From: a virus
IMG/VR virus record: IMGVR_UViG_3300025687_000234
Span: 1-28,503 of that record
DNA: 28,503 nt
Reading direction: 5' to 3' (one strand)
Positions within the stretch are counted from its first letter, which is position 1, and each line of letters starts with the position of its first letter. Positions 14,182 to 21,426 of the stretch are shown here, in pieces. The position numbers and the translations under genes are program-made. The notes under the pieces were generated by a model that saw nothing but the letters and a program-made list of their open reading frames with translations, ran no database searches and had not been told where the DNA came from.

Positions 14182-14444
14182 GTGTATAAACTTTCATATT
14201 TCTCATCTATCTTTTGTTTAGGTAATTCTGCAACCTCTACATCACGGATTGTTAGAACCCATATATCGTGGGGTGTGTTAGCTAGTTTGAATGCAACTCC
14301 ACAAATATAGAATCTGATTCTACTTGGTCGCCCCACATAAGTGATTATGTCTATATCCCCCTTTTGATAGGGATAAAAGTCTCTTTTAAATCGAACTGGC
14401 ATTCCTACGCAAGGTATAAAGAATGTAGAACTAACAAGAGTCAT
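14178..14444 (-). CDS. Tail-tagged small protein (KIDEKYESLYT)
   Basis: The 88-aa protein shares its core with the next tagged gene: FIPCVGMPVRFKRDFYPYQK here and FTPEVGMWLRFKNSYAEYDK there, so the two are tandem duplicates. It ends with the tail QKIDEKYESLYT. Its ATG overlaps the upstream stop, and its stop overlaps the next ATG (ACATGA). Tail codons are GAA-AGT and make only a weak ribosome site. Confidence 0.8.
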   Translation of the reverse strand: MTLVSSTFFIPCVGMPVRFKRDFYPYQKGDIDIITYVGRPSRIRFYICGVAFKLANTPHDIWVLTIRDVEVAELPKQKIDEKYESLYT

Positions 14445-14686
14445 GTGTATAGGCTTTCGTACTCTGGGTCAATTTTTTGCTTAGGTGGTTCGAGTATTTC
14501 AAAGTCACTGTGATATGCTATCCAAGAATCTCTGGGATCATCGGATAGGAAAAATATCGTCTCGTTCTTGTCAAGTATGCGCTTAATCATCACCACACTT
14601 CCTTTATCGTATTCGGCGTAACTATTTTTAAACCTAAGCCACATTCCTACTTCTGGTGTAAAGACATTAATAGACAAATTCGGCAT
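14441..14686 (-). CDS. Tail-tagged small protein (KIDPEYESLYT), tandem duplicate of its neighbour
   Basis: The 81-aa protein has a VGMWLRFKN core, a GSVVMIKRI strand and the tail QKIDPEYESLYT. It matches the 14178-14444 protein in its N-terminal half and in the PPKQKID/LPKQKID linker before the tail. It overlaps the primase-helicase gene by 20 bases. The ATG at 14686 has AAAAGG directly before it, an unusually short spacing. Confidence 0.75.
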   Translation of the reverse strand: MPNLSINVFTPEVGMWLRFKNSYAEYDKGSVVMIKRILDKNETIFFLSDDPRDSWIAYHSDFEILEPPKQKIDPEYESLYT

Positions 14687-16256
14687 CCTTTTCTACGTCT
14701 TTCAATTGCATTACTTCCTTGTCAAAGATGGCATAACCGGCAGGACCAGTGTTACCACCAGCACGAGCTTTCTCGATAGAAAAGAATGTAGTCCTACGAG
14801 TATGCTCATTGGCATGTTCCTTGTCACGCTTTAGATTAATAATCGTATTGGCAACGTTTGCAATATTACGACTGCCACGGGTCTTACCATCATCATTGGT
14901 GTGGCTAATCATACACAGACAAAAACGAAGTTCCTTAGCCAACAGTTTCAATCGCTGACTGACACGATCAAGTTTCTTACGTTCGTCTTCTCCCTCAAGA
15001 CCTGTACCAATCCAAGTGATGTGATCAAGAAAGATAAAGTTACAACCACAGGCACTAACAAGAAAACGGATAGTGTCAATCAATTTGTTCTCATCTTCCA
15101 TGTCAAAGGACTCATAGATAAATATCTTGTTGTCTTGTTCCTTGACTGCACTCTTGTAGGCTTTCATTACATCATCGACAGAGGTCTTGTGTTGTGGATG
15201 TACGTGTGGATAGTTATCTTCATAGGTAGCAATGGCCCTTACAGTAGTACCTTCGTCTTCTTCAAGGTGAATGAGGCCCAGACGACAATTCTCTTCTGTC
15301 TTTAGTAGATGGTGCTCAATGGCCCTGAAAATCTCTGTCTTGCCGATTCCCGGTTCTCCCTTGAATACCACTACCTCTCCCTTGTGAAGGCCGTACAGCA
15401 TCTCCTGAAGCCCAGTAAAGGGGTATGTACCAATTTGGTCTTCATCACTTTCCTCAAGGGACTTGGCAATGTCGTCAAAGGCACTGATTACGTTATCGGG
15501 AGTAAACCTCTTGACTTGTTTGAACAGACGAACAAAGTCTACATAGTCCCCGTTGATAAGATAGTCATTTGGGTCCTTGTACTTTGTCATGTCCATCTTG
15601 AAAGTCTTGTTGAAATCGAACAGGGAAGCAATTTCTGTAGTTGCCTTCTGTCCGGGTTCGTCGCTATCAAGGGCAAAGATAATCTTGTCAAATTGGTTAA
15701 TCTTGTGCCAATCCTTTGTGCAGTCACGACGAGCAGAACTACTGGATTGTACACTTACGACAGCACACATTGGGTCTAGCATCTGACTGGCAGCAAGGGC
15801 ATCAAACTCCCCCTCGACAATCATAATGGTTCCATAGGCATTGGGGTCAAATTTATCAATACCGAAACAACCGGCATCACGGATAGGACCACTTGTATGA
15901 AATGACTTCTTCTCCATGTTGCGAATCTTGACGGCACCATTAGGGTATGGGAAACCTACCTCGTAATCAAAGCCGTCAGGACGATCTCTTGTCTTGACTA
16001 CACGAGTAGAGACACCAAACCTTTTGAATGTATCGACAGTAATACCACGATGGGGCTTAAATTCGAAAAATTCTTCTACAATATCTTCTTTTTTTAGCAT
16101 ATTTTTCTCTTCTTTGTTTTCTAATTCATACGGACTATACTTTTTACCACACGAGAAGCACTGCCCACCGCCCCATTCATTCAAGGAAAAGGCATCGCTT
16201 GACTTACCACAAGGACAAGGAATGTGTGAGGTGTACTTACGTGTAGAGTTCTTCAT
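14667..16256 (-). CDS. T7 gp4-like primase-helicase
   Basis: The 529-aa protein has an N-terminal zinc motif (Cys14, Cys16, Cys33, Cys36 in IPCPCGKSS and GGGQCFSCGKKY), a TOPRIM primase domain (IMIVEGEFDALAA with Glu149, and FALDSDEPGQK with Asp197 and Asp199) and a RecA-like helicase domain (FKGEPGIGKTEI Walker A at 299-308, NFIFLDHITWI Walker B with Asp411, SHTNDDGKTRGSRNIANVAN with DNA-contact residues). It unwinds DNA and primes the lagging strand. The first zinc pair is CxC rather than CxxC. The start at 16256 lies inside the tail codons of the upstream gene. An in-frame ATG at 16100 could give a helicase form without the zinc domain. Confidence 0.93.
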   Translation of the reverse strand: MKNSTRKYTSHIPCPCGKSSDAFSLNEWGGGQCFSCGKKYSPYELENKEEKNMLKKEDIVEEFFEFKPHRGITVDTFKRFGVSTRVVKTRDRPDGFDYEVGFPYPNGAVKIRNMEKKSFHTSGPIRDAGCFGIDKFDPNAYGTIMIVEGEFDALAASQMLDPMCAVVSVQSSSSARRDCTKDWHKINQFDKIIFALDSDEPGQKATTEIASLFDFNKTFKMDMTKYKDPNDYLINGDYVDFVRLFKQVKRFTPDNVISAFDDIAKSLEESDEDQIGTYPFTGLQEMLYGLHKGEVVVFKGEPGIGKTEIFRAIEHHLLKTEENCRLGLIHLEEDEGTTVRAIATYEDNYPHVHPQHKTSVDDVMKAYKSAVKEQDNKIFIYESFDMEDENKLIDTIRFLVSACGCNFIFLDHITWIGTGLEGEDERKKLDRVSQRLKLLAKELRFCLCMISHTNDDGKTRGSRNIANVANTIINLKRDKEHANEHTRRTTFFSIEKARAGGNTGPAGYAIFDKEVMQLKDVEKDAEFVY

Positions 16257-16524
16257 ATTTTCTATCTATTTGTACTTTTTGCGGTCCTATTTTAATTAAT
16301 CCGGGATCATCAATGCAATAAAATCTTCCGGTATCCCCCACTAATGTATTTTCGCAATTATGTAGTTCCCGGTGTTCTACATTAAAATCGACAAAAAGAC
16401 TACCATCATCTATTTTAAATACTGTACCTACATAACCACCCAGTTGGGAACTCCAAGCAGTTTGTTGTGTTTCTGGTTTATTAGGAGTCTGGATAACTTT
16501 ATCACCGACCGCAAAGTGCCTCAT
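16237..16524 (-). CDS. Tail-tagged small protein (QIDRKYEELYT)
   Basis: The 95-aa protein begins MRHFAVGDKVIQTP, an SH3/KOW-like start, with YVGTVFKIDDGSLFVDFNVE as the next strands and the tail QIDRKYEELYT. The tail codons also carry the ATG of the primase-helicase in another frame, with a 20-base overlap. The ATG at 16524 follows GGGAAG. An earlier GTG at 16530 is less likely. The function is unknown. Confidence 0.78.
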   Translation of the reverse strand: MRHFAVGDKVIQTPNKPETQQTAWSSQLGGYVGTVFKIDDGSLFVDFNVEHRELHNCENTLVGDTGRFYCIDDPGLIKIGPQKVQIDRKYEELYT

Positions 16525-16526
16525 TT

Positions 16527-16619
16527 TCACTTCCCTTCTGTATGTTCAAAAGTATTTGTTCTGACCCAAGGACTATTGCGAATATAGATATTATACTGTT
16601 CTTGTGCATCTTTGTCCAT
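16527..16619 (-). CDS. 30-aa hypothetical microprotein
   Basis: The frame encodes MDKDAQEQYNIYIRNSPWVR and continues TNTFEHTEGK with TGA. It is fitted to both neighbours: its ATG overlaps the upstream stop (TGATG) with AGAGG before it, and its stop lies two bases before the next ATG. It is hydrophilic and aromatic and has no recognisable motif. The exact fit in the operon is the main evidence that it is translated. Confidence 0.55.
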   Translation of the reverse strand: MDKDAQEQYNIYIRNSPWVRTNTFEHTEGK

Positions 16620-17098
16620 CACATAACCTCTTTAATCCTGTTGATAAATTCTTCTTCAACTTCTGTATCACTCATCATACTATTGTGATTGTGTAGGAAC
16701 AAATTAACCTTTACTCCTTTTTTAAAGTCAATATTTCTTGAGTCATTTGACTTAAAGTAGTACACCTTTGTTTCCTTAACGAAAGGACTTTTTCCAAGAA
16801 ATTGATTGAGTAGTGCACTGAACGACCGGAAATAATCAAATGCAAATACTGCACGGATTGGAATACCATGAGCAGCGAGTATGTTATAAAAGCGAATGGC
16901 AGCATTAGTAGTACTACCAGCACCGCAAATGATGACAGGACCGTTAAAAGAACCTTCGTCATAAGCTTCAATAGTCGCTTTCGATACCGCTTCGACTTCA
17001 CATGACTCATAGGTTCCACCACGTAGTTTTGTTTTCTTAAAGACTTGTCTGGCAAAATAGTCACCATATACTGTATCAGAGAAAAAGAACATGTACAT
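16619..17098 (-). CDS. Hypothetical 159-aa protein, possibly alpha/beta-hydrolase-like
   Basis: The sequence alternates strands and helices: VIICGAGSTTNAAIRFYNIL (a glycine-rich turn with a Ser after a strand), IRAVFAFDYFRSF (strand, then Asp) and KVNLFLHNHNSMMSD (His near the C-terminus). This Ser-Asp-His order resembles short lipase or thioesterase-like hydrolases, but the GxSxG elbow is not intact (GAGST), so this is only a suggestion. The start MYMFFFSD at 17098 follows the upstream stop closely. It lies between the acidic zinc-ribbon gene and the tagged genes. Confidence 0.6.
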   Translation of the reverse strand: MYMFFFSDTVYGDYFARQVFKKTKLRGGTYESCEVEAVSKATIEAYDEGSFNGPVIICGAGSTTNAAIRFYNILAAHGIPIRAVFAFDYFRSFSALLNQFLGKSPFVKETKVYYFKSNDSRNIDFKKGVKVNLFLHNHNSMMSDTEVEEEFINRIKEVM

Positions 17099-17100
17099 AT

Positions 17101-17340
17101 TTATTCATCCGCACTATCTTCGTCTTTAACAATCACTTCAGGGATTTCATCATCGTCATAGATATAGGCAATGACTTCTTCCTCTTCAAACATTGATTCT
17201 TGTATTTCATTATAGCATTGATCGCAATAAAAGTCAAGGGTAATCGGATCACGAATGAAACCATTTATCGGTCGATGTAGACCAAGGCTTGACATTTTAT
17301 TATCAGCTTCTGTTGAGTCACAACTTACACATCTATGCAA
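17101..17340 (-). CDS. Small zinc-ribbon-like protein with acidic C-terminus, TTG start
   Basis: The 79-aa protein has two CxxC pairs (CVSC near the start, CDQC at about residue 39-42), the usual zinc-ribbon layout, and a strongly acidic end (FEEEEVIAYIYDDDEIPEV, then VKDEDSADE). The start codon is TTG at 17340, with AAGGAG seven bases upstream. No ATG in the right frame is near. Zinc-ribbon proteins of this size often bind RNA polymerase or nucleic acid, but the partner is unknown. Confidence 0.7.
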   Translation of the reverse strand: MHRCVSCDSTEADNKMSSLGLHRPINGFIRDPITLDFYCDQCYNEIQESMFEEEEVIAYIYDDDEIPEVIVKDEDSADE

Positions 17341-17351
17341 TTAATTTCTCC

Positions 17352-17594
17352 TTATGTATATAGTTTTTCGTATTGTTTGTCAATTTTTTGTACAAGACTG
17401 ACCTTTTCAAACCGATAAGCCAGCCCCTCCCATTCTTCCCAACCCCGGCCTATTATTAAAAAAGTAAACCCAAATGCTTTTTGTACCTTACTGATTGGGA
17501 AAGTACGGTCCATGTATTGTGCAAAATATTCGTTAGTTTTATTGTCTTCATTGTCTTTTAGTTTAATTATATCTCCAACTTTAAATTCAGTCAT
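17352..17594 (-). CDS. Tail-tagged small protein (KIDKQYEKLYT)
   Basis: The 80-aa protein starts MTEFKVGDIIKLKDNEDN (the SH3/KOW-like VGDxI start), then FTFLIIGRGWEEW, a RFEKVSLV linker and the tail QKIDKQYEKLYT. It ends with TAA and a separate AAGGAG for the following TTG start. The nucleotides around the end match the copy at 11518-11826. Tail codons are GAA-AAA, so no GAGG is formed. The ATG overlaps the upstream stop (ACATGA). Confidence 0.8.
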   Translation of the reverse strand: MTEFKVGDIIKLKDNEDNKTNEYFAQYMDRTFPISKVQKAFGFTFLIIGRGWEEWEGLAYRFEKVSLVQKIDKQYEKLYT

Positions 17595-17824
17595 GTATAC
17601 AAATCCTCATATTTCTTATCCACTTGATGGACTAGTCTTTCTATTACCCAATGTTTTCGGACACGTATGCTATTATAGTCAATGGCGTTTATCCTAAAGC
17701 CAGTATAATCAGGACGGCCTATACAAGACTTAAGGTAGATATAGTTCTTTCCTTCATCCCACAATGCGTTATACCAACGTTCAGGACCTGCATCCTTTGC
17801 TTTAAAAATTACGGGAGTCATCAT
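17591..17824 (-). CDS. Tail-tagged small protein (QVDKKYEDLYT)
   Basis: The 77-aa protein has no clear VGD start but is beta-rich (GKNYIYLKSC, TGFRINAIDYN, IRVRKHWVIE) and carries the tail QVDKKYEDLYT. The tail codons include GAGGA nine bases before the next ATG, with an ACATGA junction. Two ATGs in tandem (17824, 17821) and a GTG at 17830 are possible starts, with AGGTGG upstream. Confidence 0.78.
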   Translation of the reverse strand: MMTPVIFKAKDAGPERWYNALWDEGKNYIYLKSCIGRPDYTGFRINAIDYNSIRVRKHWVIERLVHQVDKKYEDLYT

Positions 17825-18189
17825 GCCCACCTATATTCATTATACTCATTTTTATTGCACTTGTCAAGTTCATTGAAGGACCAGCAGTTATTATTACCGA
17901 CATAGACCATGCATTCTTGTCCACATTCTGTCGTCATAGTCTCTCGATTGTACATGTATCCTTCACTTTCCAATTGATCTAGACGAGTGAGTGTAGCCCC
18001 ATCGACTTCCCACAACTCCCCAATGATCTTACTACCCTCTTCGTAATAGGAGACGGGGAAGGATGGATAATTACGATACAGACATAGACCCTCAAGCTTG
18101 GCCTCTTCACTGACCAGACGAGAGGTTCTTAGCAGTCCATTATTCCAATGACCGGACTTCAGTGTCCCATAGACAAAGACTTTATTCAT
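17821..18189 (-). CDS. Gamma-glutamylcyclotransferase-like (GGCT/AIG2) protein
   Basis: The 122-aa protein starts MNKVFVYGTLKSGHWNNGLL, the substrate-binding loop (YGTLK) of the GGCT/BtrG/AIG2 fold, and continues with LEGLCLYRNYPSFPVS and LWEVDGATLTRLDQLESEGY, where the Glu in LESEGYMY takes the place of the catalytic acid. The family opens gamma-glutamyl amides by forming 5-oxoproline. In amidoligase operons it is predicted to process or reverse gamma-glutamyl links. It lacks the shared tail but follows a tagged gene with an ACATGA overlap and lies one side of the ligase cassette. Confidence 0.85.
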   Translation of the reverse strand: MNKVFVYGTLKSGHWNNGLLRTSRLVSEEAKLEGLCLYRNYPSFPVSYYEEGSKIIGELWEVDGATLTRLDQLESEGYMYNRETMTTECGQECMVYVGNNNCWSFNELDKCNKNEYNEYRWA

Positions 18190-18503
18190 GTATACAAATC
18201 CTCATATTCTTTATCGACATGTTGTTTAGTTGGCTTTCTGGAGAGTAGGGAAATACCGGAATTTAAAAAGTCATATATCTTATCTACTCCTACTTCAAAC
18301 CCTACCTCTATACCGGGTGTTTTGGAAAGAACCCTACCGGGAAGGATAGGATTATTGTACTTTCCAAAAGCAGGATGAGCAGCACAAAGTTCCTCTTTCG
18401 TTATTATTTCCACAACAGCCTCACATTTTTCAAGACCCCTGCTAAAAGGAAATTTGACAGTATCCCCTACCAAATACACTGTACCATTTCTGTCCTTGTA
18501 CAT
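18186..18503 (-). CDS. Tail-tagged small protein (HVDKEYEDLYT)
   Basis: The 105-aa protein starts MYKDRNGTVYLVGDTVKFPF (VGDTV), with a middle containing ILPGRVLSKTPGIEVGFEVG and the tail QHVDKEYEDLYT. The tail codons contain GAGGA nine bases before the ATG of the GGCT-like gene. Its own ATG follows the upstream stop as TGATG. The function is unknown. Confidence 0.8.
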   Translation of the reverse strand: MYKDRNGTVYLVGDTVKFPFSRGLEKCEAVVEIITKEELCAAHPAFGKYNNPILPGRVLSKTPGIEVGFEVGVDKIYDFLNSGISLLSRKPTKQHVDKEYEDLYT

Positions 18504-18805
18504 CAGGTATATAGCTCCTCATACTTCTTGTCTATTTGGACTTTATTCTTTAGCACGTCTAAATCATCTCGGAAAAACCACCAACCGCCGACGACACCAT
18601 GTGGGTTCTGGCCATCTAAACTATGCCCTCTGTTACGCATACTTGTGCGACAGAAGTTGTCTTCAAAATAAACTCCGGTGTAACAACTCTTATGAGCCAC
18701 AACTATCCCAACTCTTCCATCCCAAAAGGCTATGCAATTACCGGAATTGACACTATTCCTTGAGTTTTTTTGCATGACCCTAGTACCGATAGGTATTTTA
18801 TTCAT
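18503..18805 (-). CDS. Tail-tagged small protein (QIDKKYEELYT)
   Basis: The 100-aa protein starts MNKIPIGTRVMQKNSRNSVN, with strands GRVGIVVAHK and TGVYFEDNF and a Gly/Trp loop (VVGGWWFF), then KVQIDKKYEELYT. Tail codons GAGGAG give a near-perfect ribosome site before the next ATG. It overlaps its upstream neighbour (ACATGA). The SH3-like pattern is inferred from the GTRV start and strand spacing. Confidence 0.8.
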   Translation of the reverse strand: MNKIPIGTRVMQKNSRNSVNSGNCIAFWDGRVGIVVAHKSCYTGVYFEDNFCRTSMRNRGHSLDGQNPHGVVGGWWFFRDDLDVLKNKVQIDKKYEELYT

Positions 18806-19095
18806 GTGTACAATTCCTCATATTGTTTGTCAATCTGTATTGTAGCTGGTTTCAAGAGGCTTTCCAATTTAGGGACAAAATCATACTGTTTTAAGAGGTG
18901 ACAGACACTTATCAAGGCACGTATAAATTCTTCATCTATATTTCTATTTTGATTGGCATAATGAAACCAGAAATTGTGTCCCTGATTTGTGCTCATCCAG
19001 CTAAAAGCTCCGTAAAGTTGCTGACTTTGATCCTCTGTAAGAAGGTTATAAAAACTGTCTTTATGCAAACTATTGACAAGATTTACAAGAGACAT
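18802..19095 (-). CDS. Tail-tagged protein with a helical, non-SH3 domain (QIDKQYEELYT)
   Basis: The 97-aa protein lacks the beta-rich SH3-like pattern and looks helical (LVNLVNSLHKDSFYNLL, QSQQLYGAFSWMS, DEEFIRALISVCHLLKQYDF), yet it carries the same tail QIDKQYEELYT. This shows that the tail is attached to unrelated domains. The ATG overlaps the upstream amidoligase stop (TAATG) and the tail codons GAGGAA precede the next ATG. The function is unknown. Confidence 0.8.
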   Translation of the reverse strand: MSLVNLVNSLHKDSFYNLLTEDQSQQLYGAFSWMSTNQGHNFWFHYANQNRNIDEEFIRALISVCHLLKQYDFVPKLESLLKPATIQIDKQYEELYT

Positions 19096-19979
19096 TACAC
19101 TACCACTCTTTCTCCAAACTCCAAGACAAATGGGGACTTACCAAAATCATATGGGCAAACATATTTGCCAGTAGAAATACGCTTGGGTGCATCCTTGTAA
19201 TAATTGTACAGGCAGAAGACATTACTGTAGTTGTTGTCATAGCGATAGGTGTCTACAACATTGTGTCCAGTTGCTCGTGTAAAGAAGTCAGAAGAACTAC
19301 GAGAGAATGCAGCCCATACATCATCGATAGACCTGAAGGACAGAGCATAGTTGATTACACTATCAATAAGGTTAAGCCAACGATTAATTTCAGTGACATC
19401 TTTCGTACCCCTCATTTGACGAAACTCGATTGATCCAAGACGACCAATAGATGCAACGTTAAGGGCAGAATACTTGTACGTATTAAATGCACGTTCAGAG
19501 GCTACATAACTCCAATCCTGATCGACAACCTTCTTAAGGATATTCATGACATCTTCGGCATCGTACATACGGAGACAGAACAAATTACTTTGACGAGACT
19601 GTCCTGCAAATTCACTGATGTATGGTTCGACAATGTAGTATGTCAACAGCACTTGCAGCAATTGCTCATGGGTCCAGTTACAGACATTGACGTGAACGTG
19701 AGTGCTAGTACGTGTGCTGTCTATATAACGCTCGAAGAATGGCTCCTTCAGCAGAGTATCGACCTGCTCCATCAGTACCTGTTTGCTTTCAGGCTTACGG
19801 CTAATGAACTCGTAGCCGTATCCGCGAAGAGAGTTATCCGTCGTGGTTAGAAACCCATCGACGTAGTGTTCTCCAAGTGACCTTGAAAACTCCGCCTCAA
19901 TCTCAATTGCATATTGGCCAGAAAGTCTACCGATACGGCTATTGTACTTCTTGAGAACTGAACCAAGTGTATTAGTCAT
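19095..19979 (-). CDS. Amidoligase_2-type glutamine-synthetase-fold ligase
   Basis: The 294-aa protein has the Amidoligase_2 pattern: AIEIEAEFS (acidic metal-binding residues), TTDNSLRGYGYEFISRKP, THVHVNVCNWT (nucleotide-site His) and GSIEFRQMRGTKDV. These proteins use ATP to join a carboxyl to an amine. Iyer and colleagues described them as part of peptide-ligase systems with ATP-grasp and amidotransferase partners, and such partners are present here. Start at 19979 by ATGA overlap. Substrates are unknown. Confidence 0.85.
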   Translation of the reverse strand: MTNTLGSVLKKYNSRIGRLSGQYAIEIEAEFSRSLGEHYVDGFLTTTDNSLRGYGYEFISRKPESKQVLMEQVDTLLKEPFFERYIDSTRTSTHVHVNVCNWTHEQLLQVLLTYYIVEPYISEFAGQSRQSNLFCLRMYDAEDVMNILKKVVDQDWSYVASERAFNTYKYSALNVASIGRLGSIEFRQMRGTKDVTEINRWLNLIDSVINYALSFRSIDDVWAAFSRSSSDFFTRATGHNVVDTYRYDNNYSNVFCLYNYYKDAPKRISTGKYVCPYDFGKSPFVLEFGERVVV

Positions 19980-20593
19980 ACATCATACTCCTCTGCGTAT
20001 TCTGAAAGATTTTGCATCTGTTGGTAGTTATGCGGAAGGTTGACGCCAAACTTCACAAGATTGTTGTAATGAAAGTACATCTCACTCTCACTGTTATAGG
20101 TAATCCTACCGTCACGAATAGATGCAATACGATCATCCTGATAGTAGATACCATCTCTGCTAAGTCCATACTTCATGGAGATACCTTGAACATTGGCACT
20201 ACCGAGACCGTGGTGAATGGTTGCATACCTACCGACACGTATTTCTTCAAGACGTTCTAGGTTGGACTTGTAGCTTGGTGTAAGGACATGCTTGTTCAAG
20301 TTCTCATTCGTAATACCAACCTTGTATCGACGGGAAGGAACACGAGCAACAAAGTCATAGCCACTGCCCTTGCTCTTCTTCATGTAGCCAAGCTTAGGAG
20401 TATACAACTCAATGTGTGGGCTATACGTAAATGACATAGCATCGGAAGTATCCTTAGTCAGGTAGAACAACAGACCATCATCACGACGATGACCCAAAAA
20501 CGCTACTTGTGTTGGGATGATACCACCCAAGTCAGTCAGTACGTAACAGTTACATGCCTTTTGGTGAAACTCTTCGGCAGTTTGGAAGCGCAT
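19976..20593 (-). CDS. Hypothetical 205-aa protein of the ligase cassette
   Basis: This soluble protein lies between two amide-ligase genes, overlapping the Amidoligase_2 gene by four bases. It has an N-terminal helix with Cys pair (QKACNCYVLTDLGGI), strands LLFYLTKDT and HIELYTPKLGYM, and a central RYATIHHGLGSANVQGISMK with two His. No known fold is recognised. AAGGAG eight bases before the ATG supports a dedicated start. Its fixed place suggests it belongs to the pathway, as an accessory subunit or an unrecognised enzyme. Confidence 0.75.
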   Translation of the reverse strand: MRFQTAEEFHQKACNCYVLTDLGGIIPTQVAFLGHRRDDGLLFYLTKDTSDAMSFTYSPHIELYTPKLGYMKKSKGSGYDFVARVPSRRYKVGITNENLNKHVLTPSYKSNLERLEEIRVGRYATIHHGLGSANVQGISMKYGLSRDGIYYQDDRIASIRDGRITYNSESEMYFHYNNLVKFGVNLPHNYQQMQNLSEYAEEYDV

Positions 20594-20604
20594 GGATAGT
20601 CTCC

Positions 20605-21426
20605 TTAGTTGTAGTATTCGGGGACAAACGAAAGAACAGGATACATATGCTCTTCTGGTTTTGTCGTTGCAGCAAACTTGTGCTCAAGGTCCAGCTTTGC
20701 AGAGTCTAGTCCACGAAGGACACCAAGTGTCGTATAGAATACCTTGTGAATGGTATCCTTGTTACGAAGCCAAGCATTGCTCAGTGGACGATATTCCATA
20801 CCATATTTCTTGGGACGGAAAGAACCGGGAGCACCATAGAGAGTACGACGAAGGTTATCATCATCCCAAGACTTGGAAAGACCCAGCAAATACTTATCCA
20901 ACTGCTGGGCAACAAGACAACAATCGGCAATGTGTCCTTTGTAATTGGGGTCTGCATAGTTACCCTCACTAAGCCAAGAGATGTGGACGTGACCACTACC
21001 AGTACGAAATGGTTCTGTCGTCTGTGGCCGTGGGTTTGCTTGTCCTTCTTTGTAGGCATTGAAGTCAGGTTCACAACCCAATTCGAGAGTATGGGCAGGC
21101 AGACTATCAAAGTAACGCTTGTCAAACCTTGCCGTAGGAGTTGGAACCAATGATGCATTGGGGTTCTTGCGTATGATCATATCCTTCATTTGTCCGACAA
21201 CAGAGGTAATGTTCGTAAAGAACTGCTCGAAGTTATCGGTAGGATCGATGTTGAACTCTGCAGCCACACCATCTACCTGCACTGCACCATTACGTACGGC
21301 ATAGGGCCTAGCTTTTGTTCCGGGGATAAGAGGACCATCCCGTGTTTCGGCAGAGATGAATTGACCAGTCGTACGATCCTTGAGAAACAGTTCAGGATCG
21401 GCACCAAACTTGAATGCTGTTGTCAT
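20605..21426 (-). CDS. phiEco32-type COOH-NH2 ligase (type 2)
   Basis: The 273-aa protein starts MTTAFKFGADPELFLKDRTT and continues with GAVQVDGVAAEFNIDPTDN, LELGCEPDFNAY, TGSGHVHISWL, and PKKYGMEYRPLSNAWL. This is the pattern of the phage COOH-NH2 ligase type 2 family (GADPEL...QVDGVA.EFN), a glutamine-synthetase-fold ligase first named from phage phiEco32. It probably joins an acid and an amine using ATP. It is one of two GS-fold ligases in the cassette and overlaps the class II amidotransferase gene (ATGA). The substrate is unknown. Confidence 0.88.
   Translation of the reverse strand: MTTAFKFGADPELFLKDRTTGQFISAETRDGPLIPGTKARPYAVRNGAVQVDGVAAEFNIDPTDNFEQFFTNITSVVGQMKDMIIRKNPNASLVPTPTARFDKRYFDSLPAHTLELGCEPDFNAYKEGQANPRPQTTEPFRTGSGHVHISWLSEGNYADPNYKGHIADCCLVAQQLDKYLLGLSKSWDDDNLRRTLYGAPGSFRPKKYGMEYRPLSNAWLRNKDTIHKVFYTTLGVLRGLDSAKLDLEHKFAATTKPEEHMYPVLSFVPEYYN

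Noticed and set aside
17821-18189. GGCT-like protein and the 28070-28420 protein as tagged family members
   Set aside because: Their C-termini (EYNEYRWA and VEQGQFDE) do not match the conserved D..YE.LY pattern.
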